Shown: positions 14,355 to 26,586 of the stretch, piece by piece
Position numbering within the stretch: the first letter of the stretch is position 1
Layout of the letters: every line of letters begins with the position of its first letter
Assembly (NCBI GenBank): GCA_013398615.1
Contig: VZSR01003803.1
Coordinates: forward strand, 7,349,475-7,413,474
From: Brachypodius melanocephalos
Taxonomy: Eukaryota; Chordata; Aves; Passeriformes; Pycnonotidae
DNA length: 64,000 nucleotides
Reading direction: 5' to 3'
Program-made: the position numbers and the translations under genes
Notes under the pieces: model-generated
Seen by the model: only the letters and a program-made list of their open reading frames with translations
Database searches by the model: none
Told to the model about the DNA's origin: nothing

Positions 14355-14872
14355 CTTAAACTGTGACTAGTCACAATTCTTGGGTTATTGAGAAAGAGTG
14401 TAGAGACGTGAAAAAGGAGAAGGTGATCCCATCCTCAAAGCAATTCTTAATGAACAAGGACTAACAAGGCCCTGAGTTTTCCACAAGCAACCACTCCTGT
14501 GGGTTGTATCTACACTGATGCTTCCAGAGGCTTAAAAATATGGACTACTGGTTGTTCATGTAAAGTAGGGGGTGAAGCTCTCACGATCCCTTGTGTTGTC
14601 CTTGCCTCCAAAGCCAAGACTAAATAGGACACATGCCCACATGTAGCAGATGGAGTGGCCTTGCTCTGTTAGGGTTTCTGTTCTCATGAGCTCAGCCTTC
14701 TACTCTCCCTTCCCTTGAGCAAATGAAGCTGAATAAAAACAATTGGAGAAAAATTCAGCTTGAAATCCTTGAGTTTAATTTGGCTGTAGGTCAAAACCAG
14801 AAGGGGATGAAGAATATTTTATTTAGTAGATACAGGCTTTTTTTGGTCATTGTTGATTTTGTTTGTTTGGGG

Positions 14873-14902
14873 TTTTTTTTGGTTTTCTTTTTTTTTTTTT
14901 TT
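14873..14902. repeat. T-rich tract
   Basis: Two T runs separated by GG and C, inside a wider T/G-rich stretch. No transposon body is recognisable beside it. Confidence 0.8.
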
Positions 14903-17366
14903 ACTTCTTCACAGAAAACTAATGGATTTTATTGAACAAGTATAATGGCTGATCAAAAACTTTGAAAATGTGTGCGGAATTTCTTGGACTACTAAAAACA
15001 TCAAGTTTTCATTTCAAAAATATTAAGTCTTACTTCAGAAACATCTCTTACTGACTGGACTACATTCCTTCAAAAGGGAAAAGTTAGATTTCTACCCAGT
15101 TCCAGTTACAGATTTTCAGCTGAGGTTCTGTGGGAATATCACAAACCTGATTAAACCTGTATAGAATCTGGAGCTTCTAATTATTTCCTAAACAAAGAGA
15201 GTGTTGAATTTTTATGAGTTTTTCCATGACTATGTGTATGTTGCATTCAGATGGACAACAGAAAGAAATCCAGAACAATGGAGAATAAAGGAGAGAGGCA
15301 AACAAACCCTTTGTTCAGATCAACCTTCCGGGAAACCAAGATGATTTCCATCATTTTTATGACTTTTCCCTAGAGGCAAAAGACATCTAATTAGCAAATC
15401 GCTCTGTAAGTTTATTTCAATTTGACACAGAGGGAATATGACAAGCAGAGAAATTATAAGCCTTACATTTCCAGTTAGCCAGTTTGGACTGATAAAACCA
15501 AGCTCAGATGGGTTTTGGGGATCTTAAAGCTTGGGGAGCAAAAATCCAGAGGGTGAGCTAGTTCTGCTAAAAATGTGAACTTACAGTATTCCAGTCAGTG
15601 ATTTCTGATAGCAGTGTCACAGCAGTCCTTTATGAATGTGCCCTCACACTACCAGCTACAAAGCATTGCAGTGAGATGGTCCTGTAATGATCTGAGGAGG
15701 AGTTGAATGCTATCAAGCAGAACCAAATCTTGATTCCTCATGCAGAAATAGAGCATGAGTAAAATAAATATTAATCATGAAGTTAATTAGTAAATGCTGG
15801 TAATTAATCATGCATTACTTTTAATGATGTGTAGAAATTCTCAGAGGTGGGAGATGATCCTTCAGGAAAGCAGACCGTGCAGCCTAAATGAGGTGATGTC
15901 CCCATTGCTAAAATCAGCAGCAGTCAACCCACAAGGTCGCTTTGACCTTTGTTGTCTTTACTGGAAGATAATACTAGCAGTGTCTCCTCCCCCTCCCATT
16001 TAATAGCCAGATTTATGTGGCAAACAGGCCCTGCCCAAGGGGTTGGTGGGCTCTTGCATCAGTGCAGGCAGGTGCTAAAGGGTCCACAGAATTCATAAAC
16101 ACTGCCAGGTAAGCAGTTACATTCAAACCTTTAAAAAAAACCCTGTAATTTATGGACTAATTGTATTTCTATGTATTATTCCAGCAACTACAAAATACTC
16201 TAATTGAGAGAGACATAATTGATGTTCAGAACTTCAGCAGCACTTTGGAACAACTGCTAAGGATCTCTAAAAAAATCCAGTTATTGCTCTAGAGCACAGA
16301 AAAACAGCATCCTTACTGCAAAAGCCCTATAATCTGTGTCTAAAAAGCTTCCAAGCTTCTCAACTGTGCAAGGTAGCCACATCTTGCAGAAACAGCTGTG
16401 GGAAGTGGTCGAACAACAAGAAACATGAATTGGAAAATTAGTTGGCAAAAAGAAGTCTGTGATGATAGACAAACCCCCTTCCTTGGTGTAATTAGATCTA
16501 AAGTTTGGCACTTAGCAAAGTTCACTTAGGAGAAGTTTCCCAAACCAAACCTTGTGGCTGCACAGGTGAGAAATCCCTCTACACTCATGGTAAATCTTGC
16601 AAGTTCTACTAGGGCTGAGGTGCCAAGTCCCATCTTGTTGGCTGGCCTCCCTGAGCAGCAGCCCAAGAGGACACAGAGCAAGTGGCTAACATTACCTCAA
16701 GCAGAGTTGCTCTCATGTTTTTATGACTTTCCAGAATGTGACCTTGCAAATTTTTTTCAGAAAAACAGTAGTGTTAGCAGAAGCTTTTCCTGTCTCCCCT
16801 GTGATGACAGATTGCTGGAAGGTTCATCATGGCTGAATGGAAGAACTGTTAAAATTCATCTGTCTGCCAGTCTATTAAGAGAATGGGGAAATGCACCTAA
16901 GAAGACAGCACACAGTGGCTCAAGAAGAAGAGGAACAGCGTGCAGACGCCTCCCATAAAACAGCAAAACTGCTTGCATCCTGCAAATGCTCATTCTACAG
17001 CATCTTTCAACAAAGCAAGTTCTCACATCTGCACATATGTTTCACCTGTTACCTCTTGCTAAGGGAGTTGTTGGAGTAAGTCATGGTTAGTTGGTCAGGA
17101 AATTTAAGAGTTAAAAGGAGAAAGGTGTGCAGGCACACAGCTGTATTTACTCTTTTTAAAGCATCAGCCTGTTTGCCCAGTTTGGTGAAGACACTCCAGC
17201 TCAGAATGATTCATTCACAGAGCTACTTTCTGGGAGTCCACGGAAAACTTAGGCTTTCATTTTTAAGTAGCTTCTCATAGCCTTTTTCACAACTACAGAT
17301 GATCTCCACACCTATACTGCAATTCCATATCTTCAAATACATTGAGACAAAATCCCACCTAAATTA

Positions 17367-17400
17367 CTTAGAATGTTTAGAGTTGCCTAAACATTCTAAG
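17367..17400. repeat. Perfect 14-bp inverted repeat with 6-nt loop
   Basis: The left arm CTTAGAATGTTTAG (17367-17380) and right arm CTAAACATTCTAAG (17387-17400) are exact reverse complements around AGTTGC. Pairing stops at both outer edges, so the hairpin is only 34 nt. That is too short for a microRNA precursor. Confidence 0.9.
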
Positions 17401-18247
17401 GTCAAATGTCTTACTTATTTTGCACCGTGGTTTCCAGACTCTGGGGTACAGTGAGTTTGCACATTCTCACTTTGATTGGCAGGTCTGAAACTTGGGATCT
17501 GAGACCTGGATGCACAGGGACTTGGCATAGCACAACTAAGCTACCTCACCAGATCTTGTCAGAGTACTGCCTCATGATAACACAGTGGGAGCTGGCCACA
17601 TGGAATATAATTGTAGACATATCTGTGGCAACCTTCTCCTTCATCTCTAAGCATGTATTTTATCCACAAAATATTCCCAGAAGCGTGATGGGTGTTTATA
17701 AAGCTCACAGATAAATCTTAGTTTTTCTTTGCCAAAGCGATAGCAAATGTGCAAACAGTATTTTTTGTCATATCAGTCAAAAGATATCTAAAACCAGAAT
17801 TTCATAACCCTGCCTCCCTGAGAAAAATGATGGCATAAAAATTCACACGGTAAAACACATTATCTAAGATAACATAGGAATTCATGAAAATTTTGACTTT
17901 CAAAAGAGCCTAAATTTTTGTAAGCTAGAAAACTTAGATAGGAGTCCAAAATACACTTGCATCTGCTCTACTATCTCACCTTTCTGACAAGTATCTACAT
18001 AATATATAGCACTGACATTTTCATTCCATTGCATGAAAAGTGTTATGAGTGTGTGCTTCTTCTAAATGTCCATCCATGATACACATGAATCGGTGCTAAA
18101 GGTGCCATCACCAGCTCTGCAGAAGTGCATGCTGAGAGGGTCATTAAGTGCCACCAGGACACCTCTCCTGCAGGAATGAGGCCAGGCTGGAAAAACCTTT
18201 TTACTACTTGGACCAGAATGATTCTGTAACAAAGAAGGAGGAATTTG

Positions 18248-18256
18248 TCTTACCTG
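18248..18256 (-). other. MAML2: Splice donor of MAML2 intron 2
   Basis: The minus-strand sequence CAG|GTAAGA is a consensus U2 donor. It falls where similarity to MAML2 stops, after SQQHRQ (residues 477-482). The codons after it (VRQIPPSLL and onward) do not match my memory of the family. Confidence 0.9.
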
Positions 18257-19699
18257 TCTGTGCTGCTGAGAGACTGGATACTGCAAACCTGAGATTTGCT
18301 GGCTTTGCTGCATTTTCTGAAGCATCATTTTTTGCTGCATTGCCAGGGTTACATTAGGTGGCCTCTGGAGAGACTGGTTTGGGAGAGGCTGAGCAGTTTG
18401 TGGCTGCGGCTGTTGTTGCTGCTGTTGCTGTGGCTGCTGCACGGGAGCTGAACCCTGTGCCTGCTGGGTGTAGTGCAGAAGGGCAGGCTTGTTTTGGGAA
18501 CCCAAAACCGAAGGCATCTGCTGGTTTGCTTGCTCTGAGTTAAAGTGAAACAAAGGCTTTGTGTTGCCATGATGCTGCTCTAGAGGTGGCTGAGCACTGT
18601 TGATAAAGTTTCTGTTGAGGTCCTGAGGCTTCTGTTGCATGATTATGTCCATGGGATTGCTCTGGGGAGTGGTTGGTTTATAAACATAGTTGTTCATCCC
18701 TTTTGTCTGGTTTCCATTCACTGGCACCCCAAGCATTGCTGAGCTTTGTGGGCTGAACTGCTGCTGGCGAAAAGAGGGACTGGGGATTTTCTCTTGCACA
18801 AAGGGTCCAGGGGAAGGTCCTGATGGAGACAGAGCGGACCAGTTGGCTGTCTGGTTCTGCTGCTGCTGTTGCTGCTGAATCAAGGCATGCTGCTGCCGGT
18901 TGGCTGCGATCTGTTTGAGCTGCTGTGCATGAGACACCTCCTGCCAGTTAGGCAATGCCCGACTGGAGGCAGAGGAAACCTGCGACACCTGTGTTTGAGG
19001 CACCGAGGGGATGGGTGAAGAGGCAGACATGGCAGTGGCAGCCATAGTGAAGGCTGGACCTGTAGAAGAAGGCCTCATCTGTGGGGAGCCCACAGGAACC
19101 TGATTCATGCCTGCTGCATACTCACTTTTTATCACCATCTTATCCATCTGCAGAGATCTCACAGGGCCCCTCTGGCTCTGCTGCCCAAGGTCAATGTTGA
19201 ATGGCTCGTCTTGTTTTATCGTGGCATTTATCATATTCTCTAGCTCAACATCACTCATCGGTGGCACTGATATGTTAGTCAGTTCATTAAACAGTTCCTG
19301 AAGCTCAAGATCCATTTGGTCCCATGAGTCTTCCCCATATCTGTTAGGGAACATATTCTCATGGGATGTCTGGCCATCTAAGTGTTTGCTGCAGGACATT
19401 GTTTCTCCTGGTTCTTTCTTTACCTCTTTCAAAGTCATGTTAAACATGTCATTCCCACTAGCATGGGTATTGTTTGCTAGGCTGTTGGCCTTTCTTTGTG
19501 ATCCTTGGCCCACAGTCATAGTTCCTGACATTGACTGGCTTTGGCAATTGTTAACATGTTGTCCACCTTGTCCCACTGAGATGTTGTCACCCACTCTTAT
19601 CCTCTTAATGTCAAGGAAAGAACTCTCTGAAACACCGTTGGGCCTCTTGTTGACAGGCGACAGATTTACCACCAACTTTCTCTTCAAGGAGCCTTGGAG
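18254..19699 (-). CDS. MAML2: MAML2 exon 2 (mastermind-like 2, Notch coactivator), partial gene
   Basis: MAML2 is a nuclear coactivator that joins the Notch intracellular domain and CSL/RBPJ on DNA and recruits p300/CBP. This exon encodes 482 residues. It opens with LQGSLKRK and a basic stretch (NKRP near 17-20, KRIR near 32-35), which match my memory of human MAML2 exon 2. MAML3 has a clearly different sequence here. Other landmarks are an acidic amphipathic segment LQELFNELT (133-141) followed by SVPPMSDVELENMINATIKQ, and two sumoylation-type motifs, VKKE (93-96) and IKSE (190-193). There is also SHAQQLKQIAANRQQHA (256-272), Q7 (275-281), KPLFHFNSEQANQQMPSVLG (381-400) and a Q-rich tract (421-434). 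Boundaries come from the acceptor at 19700-19701 and the donor GTAAGA at 18253-18248, which leave a phase-0 exon of exactly 482 codons. The frame stays open past the donor to 18062, but that part is intron. The polyQ is far shorter than in human. In human salivary tumours the recurrent fusions join at the start of this exon. Confidence 0.96.
18398..18439 (-). repeat. MAML2: Glutamine (CAG/CAA) tract inside MAML2 exon 2
   Basis: Residues 421-434 read QQPQQQQQQQPQPQ, encoded by mixed CAG and CAA codons. This is the position of the very long polymorphic polyQ in human MAML2. Here it is short and broken by proline. Confidence 0.85.
18857..18877 (-). repeat. MAML2: Short Q7 tract inside MAML2 exon 2
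   Basis: Residues 275-281 are seven glutamines, CAG with some CAA, following the conserved SHAQQLKQIAANRQQHA segment. Confidence 0.85.
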
Positions 19700-19735
19700 C
19701 TGAAAGAAACAGACACACACAAAAAAATCATTAGA
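19700..19735 (-). other. MAML2: Splice acceptor of MAML2 intron 1
   Basis: Read on the minus strand, a T-rich tract with TGTG repeats runs into TTTCTTTCAG, and the exon begins with CTCCAAGGC. This is a normal U2-type acceptor and it fits the protein alignment, which begins LQGSLKRK directly after the AG. Confidence 0.9.
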
Positions 19736-20740
19736 TGATACCAAAGAAATAAAATAATTACTTTGGAAAGCTACAGGCAACAAACAAGTAGGCATTACTT
19801 AGTTCAGGAAGCTCCTCTGAGCTTTTTTTAGTCAATGAAGCTGTGCAGAGTTGTAGGCAAATGCCATCACCACCCTTGCCATCAGCATTTTTCAAGCACT
19901 GTTGCCTCCTGTTGATCACAGACCCCCTTCCCCTCATAGGTGTGATGACGGAGGGAGGTAGACAGAGCTGCACCTGGTAAAGCCTCTTTGCTATGGATCT
20001 ATTCCAATCTAGCTATGCCAGACAGATCTAAAATACTTTTAGACAGCAAAGACAAATGCAGTCATGAAATCTGCACTTGTGCTTGTCTGGCCCTACAGGT
20101 TTTCATTCTCCTGATTCTGGTATATGATCCAAAAGAATAATTTTGATACCTGTAGAGTCCAAAAGTTCTTGAACACATTATAATGGCACACACAAGATCA
20201 AGGCATCCTAAGCTTATGTAGGTTTATACTGGCCAGAGATGTGTATAATTTTAAGTGTTAGATGTTAACTTGTTGAGAACTGAGAATTAATTCACTGGAG
20301 CCATGTCAGGTTATGTCAGCCAAGGGTCTGGCCCATGATGTACTGCCAGAGTATTTGCCAAAGATGTCTGTTAATACATTAAGCCTTGTTGTTTATATCC
20401 TGAAATATCTCTTATAAAACATACAGTCCACTCAACGCTGCTCTGAGAATTGTAACTCTATTTCCTTTCCCTTGAATATTTACAGTGATACTTCCATTTG
20501 CTCGCCAGCCCTGTGGGCCTACTGAAGGAAAAGATGTTCATGGCTCTGTCTGCCTGATCTACTCATCTGCTGTGGTTGTACACACAAATTCCCATCCCGC
20601 ACCCAGAAAACAGAGATGTCAGTCCCATGAGCTGAAAAGCTTGGACTTGGTACATATGCCCTCAAGAAGAGTTGCTTTGAACACAGTTAATAAAAGAACA
20701 GTAAAACAAGGGCAGCTGTCCTATATTTAGCCCTGTACAT
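19736..20740. other. MAML2 intron 1, directly upstream of exon 2
   Basis: Non-coding AT-rich sequence between exon 2 and the first CR1 tail. I see no further exon, repeat or RNA gene. Confidence 0.6.
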
Positions 20741-20787
20741 TTGATCTTAGAGGTCTTTTCCAACCTTAATGATTCTATGATTCCATA
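20741..20787 (+). repeat. CR1 LINE 3' tail fragment
   Basis: The sequence TTGATCTTAGAGGTCTTTTC followed by CAACCTTAATGATTCTATGA and TTCCATAG is the extreme 3' end of a plus-oriented CR1, including its repeated 8-bp ATTCTATG-type terminus. Only about 47 bp remain. Confidence 0.85.
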
Positions 20788-22526
20788 GAAGGGGCTGAAG
20801 GGGCGCGCAGCGAGGAGCAGACACGTGCACATGCAGCCCTTGCAGAGTCAGCACACTCTCTCCCTGTTTCAGCCATGAGCAATGCCAGGAAACTAAGCAG
20901 TGAAACATGGCTCATCTTCTGCCTTTCTGCACTTGGGCAGAAGTGCAATGGCTCCAGAGGCACCAGGACAATGCTGTCTGAGAAAAAACTGTGCATGCCA
21001 GTGAGAAAATAATACCTGTAAAAACTGTGATACCTTGGGAGGCTGCAAAGGGCAGGGAGAACTGAGAACTCTAATTTTCCAGTTAAGTGAGGAAGGATGA
21101 TTTATGAGAAATGGTCACATTATTTTCATGATGCTGTTTCATGTACAGAAGCCCATGGGCACATAATATTCTATTGTGGCCTCTATGCCCCTCAGTTTCA
21201 GGCATACCTATGGGTAAAAGCTCTTCCCAGATAACTCCAGACGTGAAAAATTTTATTCTGGTGTGAATACCAATTAATTGCTTGAAAAGAGTTTAACTGA
21301 GAAATACATATTTCCTCCAAACCCACCTTTTCTTCCATTGCATCATCAGGTCACTGAGTTTAGCCCTTAAAAATAAACCTCGTAATTTCTCGCTCTGACA
21401 CTGAAAATCCAATTTCGTATTTCAAGTTAACTTTCTAGCATAGCTTTTAAATCACAGATTCATGTTTTCCTAAGCCCAAACATGTTGATGCCTACTTGCA
21501 TAAGTACACAGACTCCGTGTGCAAGAGTAATTAATTGCCATTAAGTGTCCCTCATTGGGGAGAGGTTTGGGTGGTCACTGCAAAGAGTACAGACTGTCTT
21601 GGGTAAAGCATGTTCCTTCTGACACATGAGTCACTGTACTTTCCTTTGGAACAAAAAAAAAAGGTAAGTTGCACTTCCTTTTACCATCATCTTTGATGTC
21701 AGTGTGTTTATTAGAAACCATGCTCGTACAGCCAAATTCATCTTCCTGGGAAATGGGGAAGTCCACAGGTCATTAGAATACATGACATGGCAGCACATTT
21801 TGCTTTCAGATGTGTTGCTGACAGAAAGGCTGAACAGATAATGAAGAGTACATCCCCTGCATATGTATACGTTTTATGTGGTTAATATGACTTTCTGAGT
21901 TAACTTGGGTTTGCTTGACATTTTGAAGCAGAGGGACCTGTTTAAAAAACTCCACATTTTCAGGGCACCTGCGCCAAGCTTTCTGACACATATGAAAATG
22001 CAGGTGCTACACTGTGCTGTGTGTAGTATCTGCTTTTCTCCTGCATTTGAAATAGCTTCTAGCAAAGAGCAGGGTGAGGTGGGTGAGCAGATGAGGGTGA
22101 GCTGGGAAGTGGTTTGCCACACACAAGCCAGCAGCAGAGCAGGCAGAGCACCATGATCTTCAGACACATCCATTAACCAAGCACCTCTGCCCTTAACATG
22201 GCCTGGAGGACTCCTGGTTTCATGACATCTGCTCGAATGCCCACCAAAAAGGGCACTGTACTTTTCTAAAGAGTAACAAGTGGTAACTTATCGCATCTCC
22301 CCCAAATCCTGCAAATGTAGCCCTTGGAATGCTGACAACACCACCAGTCAGTTGATGTCCACACCTTAAAGCAGAAATGAGAGGAAGTGAGGCTGCAAAG
22401 GTGCAGAGAACTCAGGGGACTTCACTGAGGCTGCTACAAAGGTCCTGATTTCACACCGCCCATGAGTTCAGGATATGGAGGGAAAGGGCATGGGAAGGAT
22501 GTGAGCAGCCCACAGGGATGAAGTCA

Positions 22527-22552
22527 GGGGGAGGGGCAGGGGGCTTCAGGGG
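22527..22552 (+). other. G-quadruplex motif
   Basis: Four runs of four to five G separated by loops of 1, 2 and 5 nt. This is a textbook quadruplex-forming pattern. It lies on the plus strand, which is the template strand for MAML2 transcription. Confidence 0.75.
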
Positions 22553-25500
22553 ACTGGTCTGTGTTTGTTCAGGAAGATGAGCAGCACCCATCACAAGCCT
22601 CTCTGAATGCTGCCCTTTGCGGGGGCACTGCTGCCCCAGCATTACGCCTCTTTTGTTTTCAGAAGGGAAAGGACCAGGGTTCCATCACTGAAATCTTTGC
22701 ATTTTTCTAGCAATCACATTTTTCAATTACTGACTAAAAGTCAATACTCAAGCCCTTTTTACCCAAGCAAAGCACAGGCTCTTTGGAAGGAGGAAAAAAA
22801 ATCCAAACCAACTTGCCAGATTTCAGGCTCCATCTCTTTCAGTTTGCAAGCTAGGATTGATTTGGGTCAGTAAACATAAAGCAAAAATTCCTGTAACACA
22901 CAGAGGCATATTCCTCAGATCAAACAGGCTTGTGATTACACATCTCAAACTGCTTGAACTGTGTAATACTGAAAGGCCTGTGATGGGAAATGAGTGACAT
23001 GACAGTAAGTGGGAGAGGAGGAAGCCCTCCATGGCCAGCTCCATCCCACAGGTAAGTGGGCAGCACTGGATGAACCATCACAGAGTACAGGCATTTCCTG
23101 GCAGCATGTGTTATTGTGAGACCTTTTGCTGAGCGGGCTGTGGTGAGTCAGTGTGAGTTCATGCACTTACAGCAAGGCAGTGCTGGGTTGATTGATCTTC
23201 TGAAGTCAAAACTGAGCCTCTGGAGATCATTTCTGAGAGATAGCCCAGTGCTGTTCCTGGACAAAATGCTTGGGGACAGCAGAGGGCAAACTCTAGAAAT
23301 TACTTGATCTAAATGACCCAATGTGATACTATATCCTGTGCAGAGGGACATACAGTAAGTTTTATACTTAAAACTTATTTAGAGTCTTAAAGGACTTTAA
23401 GAGAGGCAGCTTTTTCTCTAATGCTCTCCGATACCAGGTCAAATCAGCAGGAGATTCACCGAGCTAATAATTAGGGCTCATCAAATCCTGGTATCAAATA
23501 ATTTCTCTTTTGGAAAAACAGAAAGGTTTTTGCTTCACCTTTCTTCTGGTTGAATTTTTCACTAAATGTAAAACTAGAGAATTTTGCTGATTTTTTTTCC
23601 TTACTCAATTTCTTTCCCCAGAAAATAGAAACAAAAAAATTTTTGTTGCAAAGGTATAGCTTGTCAATGAGAAATTTTAGAGCTTGCTTTCTCCAAAATA
23701 TCCATATTGAACAATATTTTTCATCATATCATTGATGCATTTCTGACATTTCTCATGTGTATTCATTCACTTTATATTTCTTTCCACAGGGTCTATCTGA
23801 TATGGCCAAGAAAAGAATTGTCTGTGTCAGCAGGAAATAATACAGTCTATCAGGTTTCACTTTCAATTAAAGTCTTATTTCTTGTGCATTTCATACAGCT
23901 TCTGCAGTTGGGAAATCTTTTAGCAATTGCTCTTTATTTCATTTAACACAGTGTAGGAAGGAGCACAGTGCTCAACAGAACTAGACTAACAATCCAGCAC
24001 CTTGAGTTTCACAGCTCTCAGGACAAGTAAAACACAAGCTGTCCCTCTGACTTGCCTGTGTAACTCCACAGTGCCTGCAGATCAAGGCCTTGTACAGAGA
24101 TGTTGGTAGTGTATCTGACTGTTATTTTGGAATGTTTATGGCTGGACACTTAAGACTGGCCCAAAGCACCAAAATGTCCCAAGGAAACGACAGAGAAAAC
24201 ACCACAGTCTTAAGTCCCCACTAAGCCTCTTAGTGGAAGACACAAAAGGAAGATTCCTCCCACCTTTGTTCTCTCAACTCTCACAATTTCCTACAAAGGT
24301 TTGCAGCGTTCCTACATTGTGTGGTGGAACAACAGGGATGAAACTCCCAAGGTGCTCCTGACTGAAACCCCATACTGTGAAGTGGGCAGTGTGGTGGTGT
24401 TAGCAGTTCCTGTGAAGAGATACTTCCGATGATAGAAAAAGCAGCTCTGGATTTTATGCTTTTAATGTAAAAGCTGCAAAAAAAAAATCCACTTTAAAGG
24501 GTCCACTCTGGATTACCTAGATTTCTCACAATATGTGTCGACCGTATCTATGGCTGCACTGTAAACAAAATACTCCACGTAGCTGAGGAAGCAAAAGGGT
24601 AAAGGAATTACAGGAAAAATATGAAAAATATTCAAACAATGACAATTGGAAAAAAAGTTCCTTCCAGAGGAGGAAAAGATGCTGAATGATACTTCTTTAT
24701 GCTGTGAAAGCACCTTTGCATTGCAGGACTGGACCTAGCCAGACACCCTTGAGGCTTAGAGCCGGATTCTGAATGACAGCATCTCTTAATTTTGAAATAG
24801 TGGTTCACAGTGTTTGCTGCAGCAGGGTCACCTCCTGTGGTGTTCAGAGCTGTGCCAACCTGGGGAGCACCTTTCCAGGCAGGGACCAGGGCTCTCCAGT
24901 GCAGAGCCTCCCTGTTGCAGGCAGCATGGAGGAGGCTGAGATGCCTCTCTCCTTTCTATCTTACCCCTTTAGCCAGACAGGATGGTCACAGTGACTCACA
25001 CCATGGCCAGCTTTGAAGCCGCAGAAGCACCCTGGGGCTGACACAGGGATGATGAGAGGACATCTCTGAGATGCCATCTCTGGGGCCACCACAGGTCCTA
25101 ATGCCACAAGCACACAGGCACCCTCAAGGCCCATTTCTGACTCAGGACAGACAGATTCACTTTTGAGGGCTCCCACTGCCACTATTCCTACACATCTGAA
25201 ATCTGTTGGCTCTGACAGTTCCCCCTCCTTGCCACACCCAGGAGAATCAGATTCTCCCTGATGTCTCTCCTGAAAATCTCAGTAGTGTGATTCCCTTCTG
25301 AGAACCTTTCCCCAGCCCTTCTGCTCTTCACTTTCTCTGCACTCCACAAGTACATTTATTTTTAATCTTCTGTCTCTAACTGCAGCATCTACCGGACGTG
25401 GCTGAGAATGCAAGCACAAGAGTTGTCTTCAGAGAGATTCCAGCACTCTGAGCTGACGAATTCCAATCTACTGGATCTGGTAAGAAGCATTAATTTTTCA

Positions 25501-26550
25501 CGCAGGATTGAGTGATGGAATGGAGGCCCTGGGCACTGTGCACAATGGAGAACATCCCTGAGAGCTGGCATGTCCTCACAGCACCATGGCTAGGACAAGG
25601 TGGCTCCTCCATGGGTGCAAAGAGCTGTGCAGGGGTAGCAGAAGCTGTTTCTTGCTCCGGTCATGTTGCAGAGGCTCAAATCCAGGTGTCCTCTGCTGCT
25701 CACACTGTGTTCATAAGAAGGGGATCAACTGTTCTCTCTGAGCCTGAGGAGGAGGAGGCACAGGTGCCTTCAGCCCCACACTGTTGGTGAGCATGGCAGC
25801 TTGAGACAGCACACCTCCACTCTGCCTTGCTCCCCTCCTATTTAGCTAACCAGCTCCAGGGAGCACTTGGAGGACCAAGGTTTACTGCCATGAGAATTTT
25901 GCTCTACCTGCCCAAACCTCCCCACTGCCCATGCCTGTCCTGATCTCTGTGTGCAGGCCTCTTGCAGTGCTGCCCTGACTGGTTGGTCCTTAGATGTGAG
26001 CACCACTGGCAATAATAAAGCTGACTGAGAGGCAACACAACTTTTCCTCTCTGTTTACTGTAATGTTTAGTGCCACTAAAACTGAATTTATAGTAAGAAA
26101 TAATGATGTTTCTTGGCTGACAAGTATCCACTTAATTTTCATTAGCTGGGACAAGGCTGGAATAGCAATCAGTATGTTAGAAAACCCACAATTTACCTTT
26201 GCTTATGGAAAAATTATGTATCTTGCCAACTGAACATATCAACCTAAAAATGCTTCCATATTATTCAGTGTACTGCCTAGAAACATAATGTCAGGGCTTT
26301 GGTCCAGGTTGCTGAAGCACAATAATTATATTTTTTATGCAGATTTTACATCTGATGGATTATAAAATATCATGTCTAGTCACAGTCTTTTGGAAGAATA
26401 GGAAAACAGAAAAACAATGCATTTTAACTAGGTCAAGATTGCTAATCAGAATGTAGCAGTCATTATTGTGTGCAAAACAAATAGGCATAAAAGATCTGTA
26501 TTTTTTATCTTGGAAGCTGTGTATTTGTCTTCTAGAGGAGTCTTTTCTGC

Positions 26551-26582
<32 letters not shown>

Positions 26583-26586
26583 TTTT
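26551..26586. repeat. TTTC tetranucleotide microsatellite
   Basis: About eight TCTT units ending in a T run. It is close to perfect and so probably length-polymorphic. Confidence 0.95.

Larger units (their letters stand above)
9811..18253. other. MAML2 intron 2 sequence (proximal part)
   Basis: Non-coding DNA next to exon 2. It holds a strongly pyrimidine-rich stretch on the plus strand (about 10200-10780), poly-T tracts (11842-11863 and 14873-14902), a short CAC trinucleotide run (14340-14354), a homeodomain-site-like AT-rich block (15767-15831) and a perfect hairpin (17367-17400). There are two exon-like windows on the plus strand (11979-12074 and 16007-16108), described in the findings. 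I recognise no gene. Confidence 0.6.
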
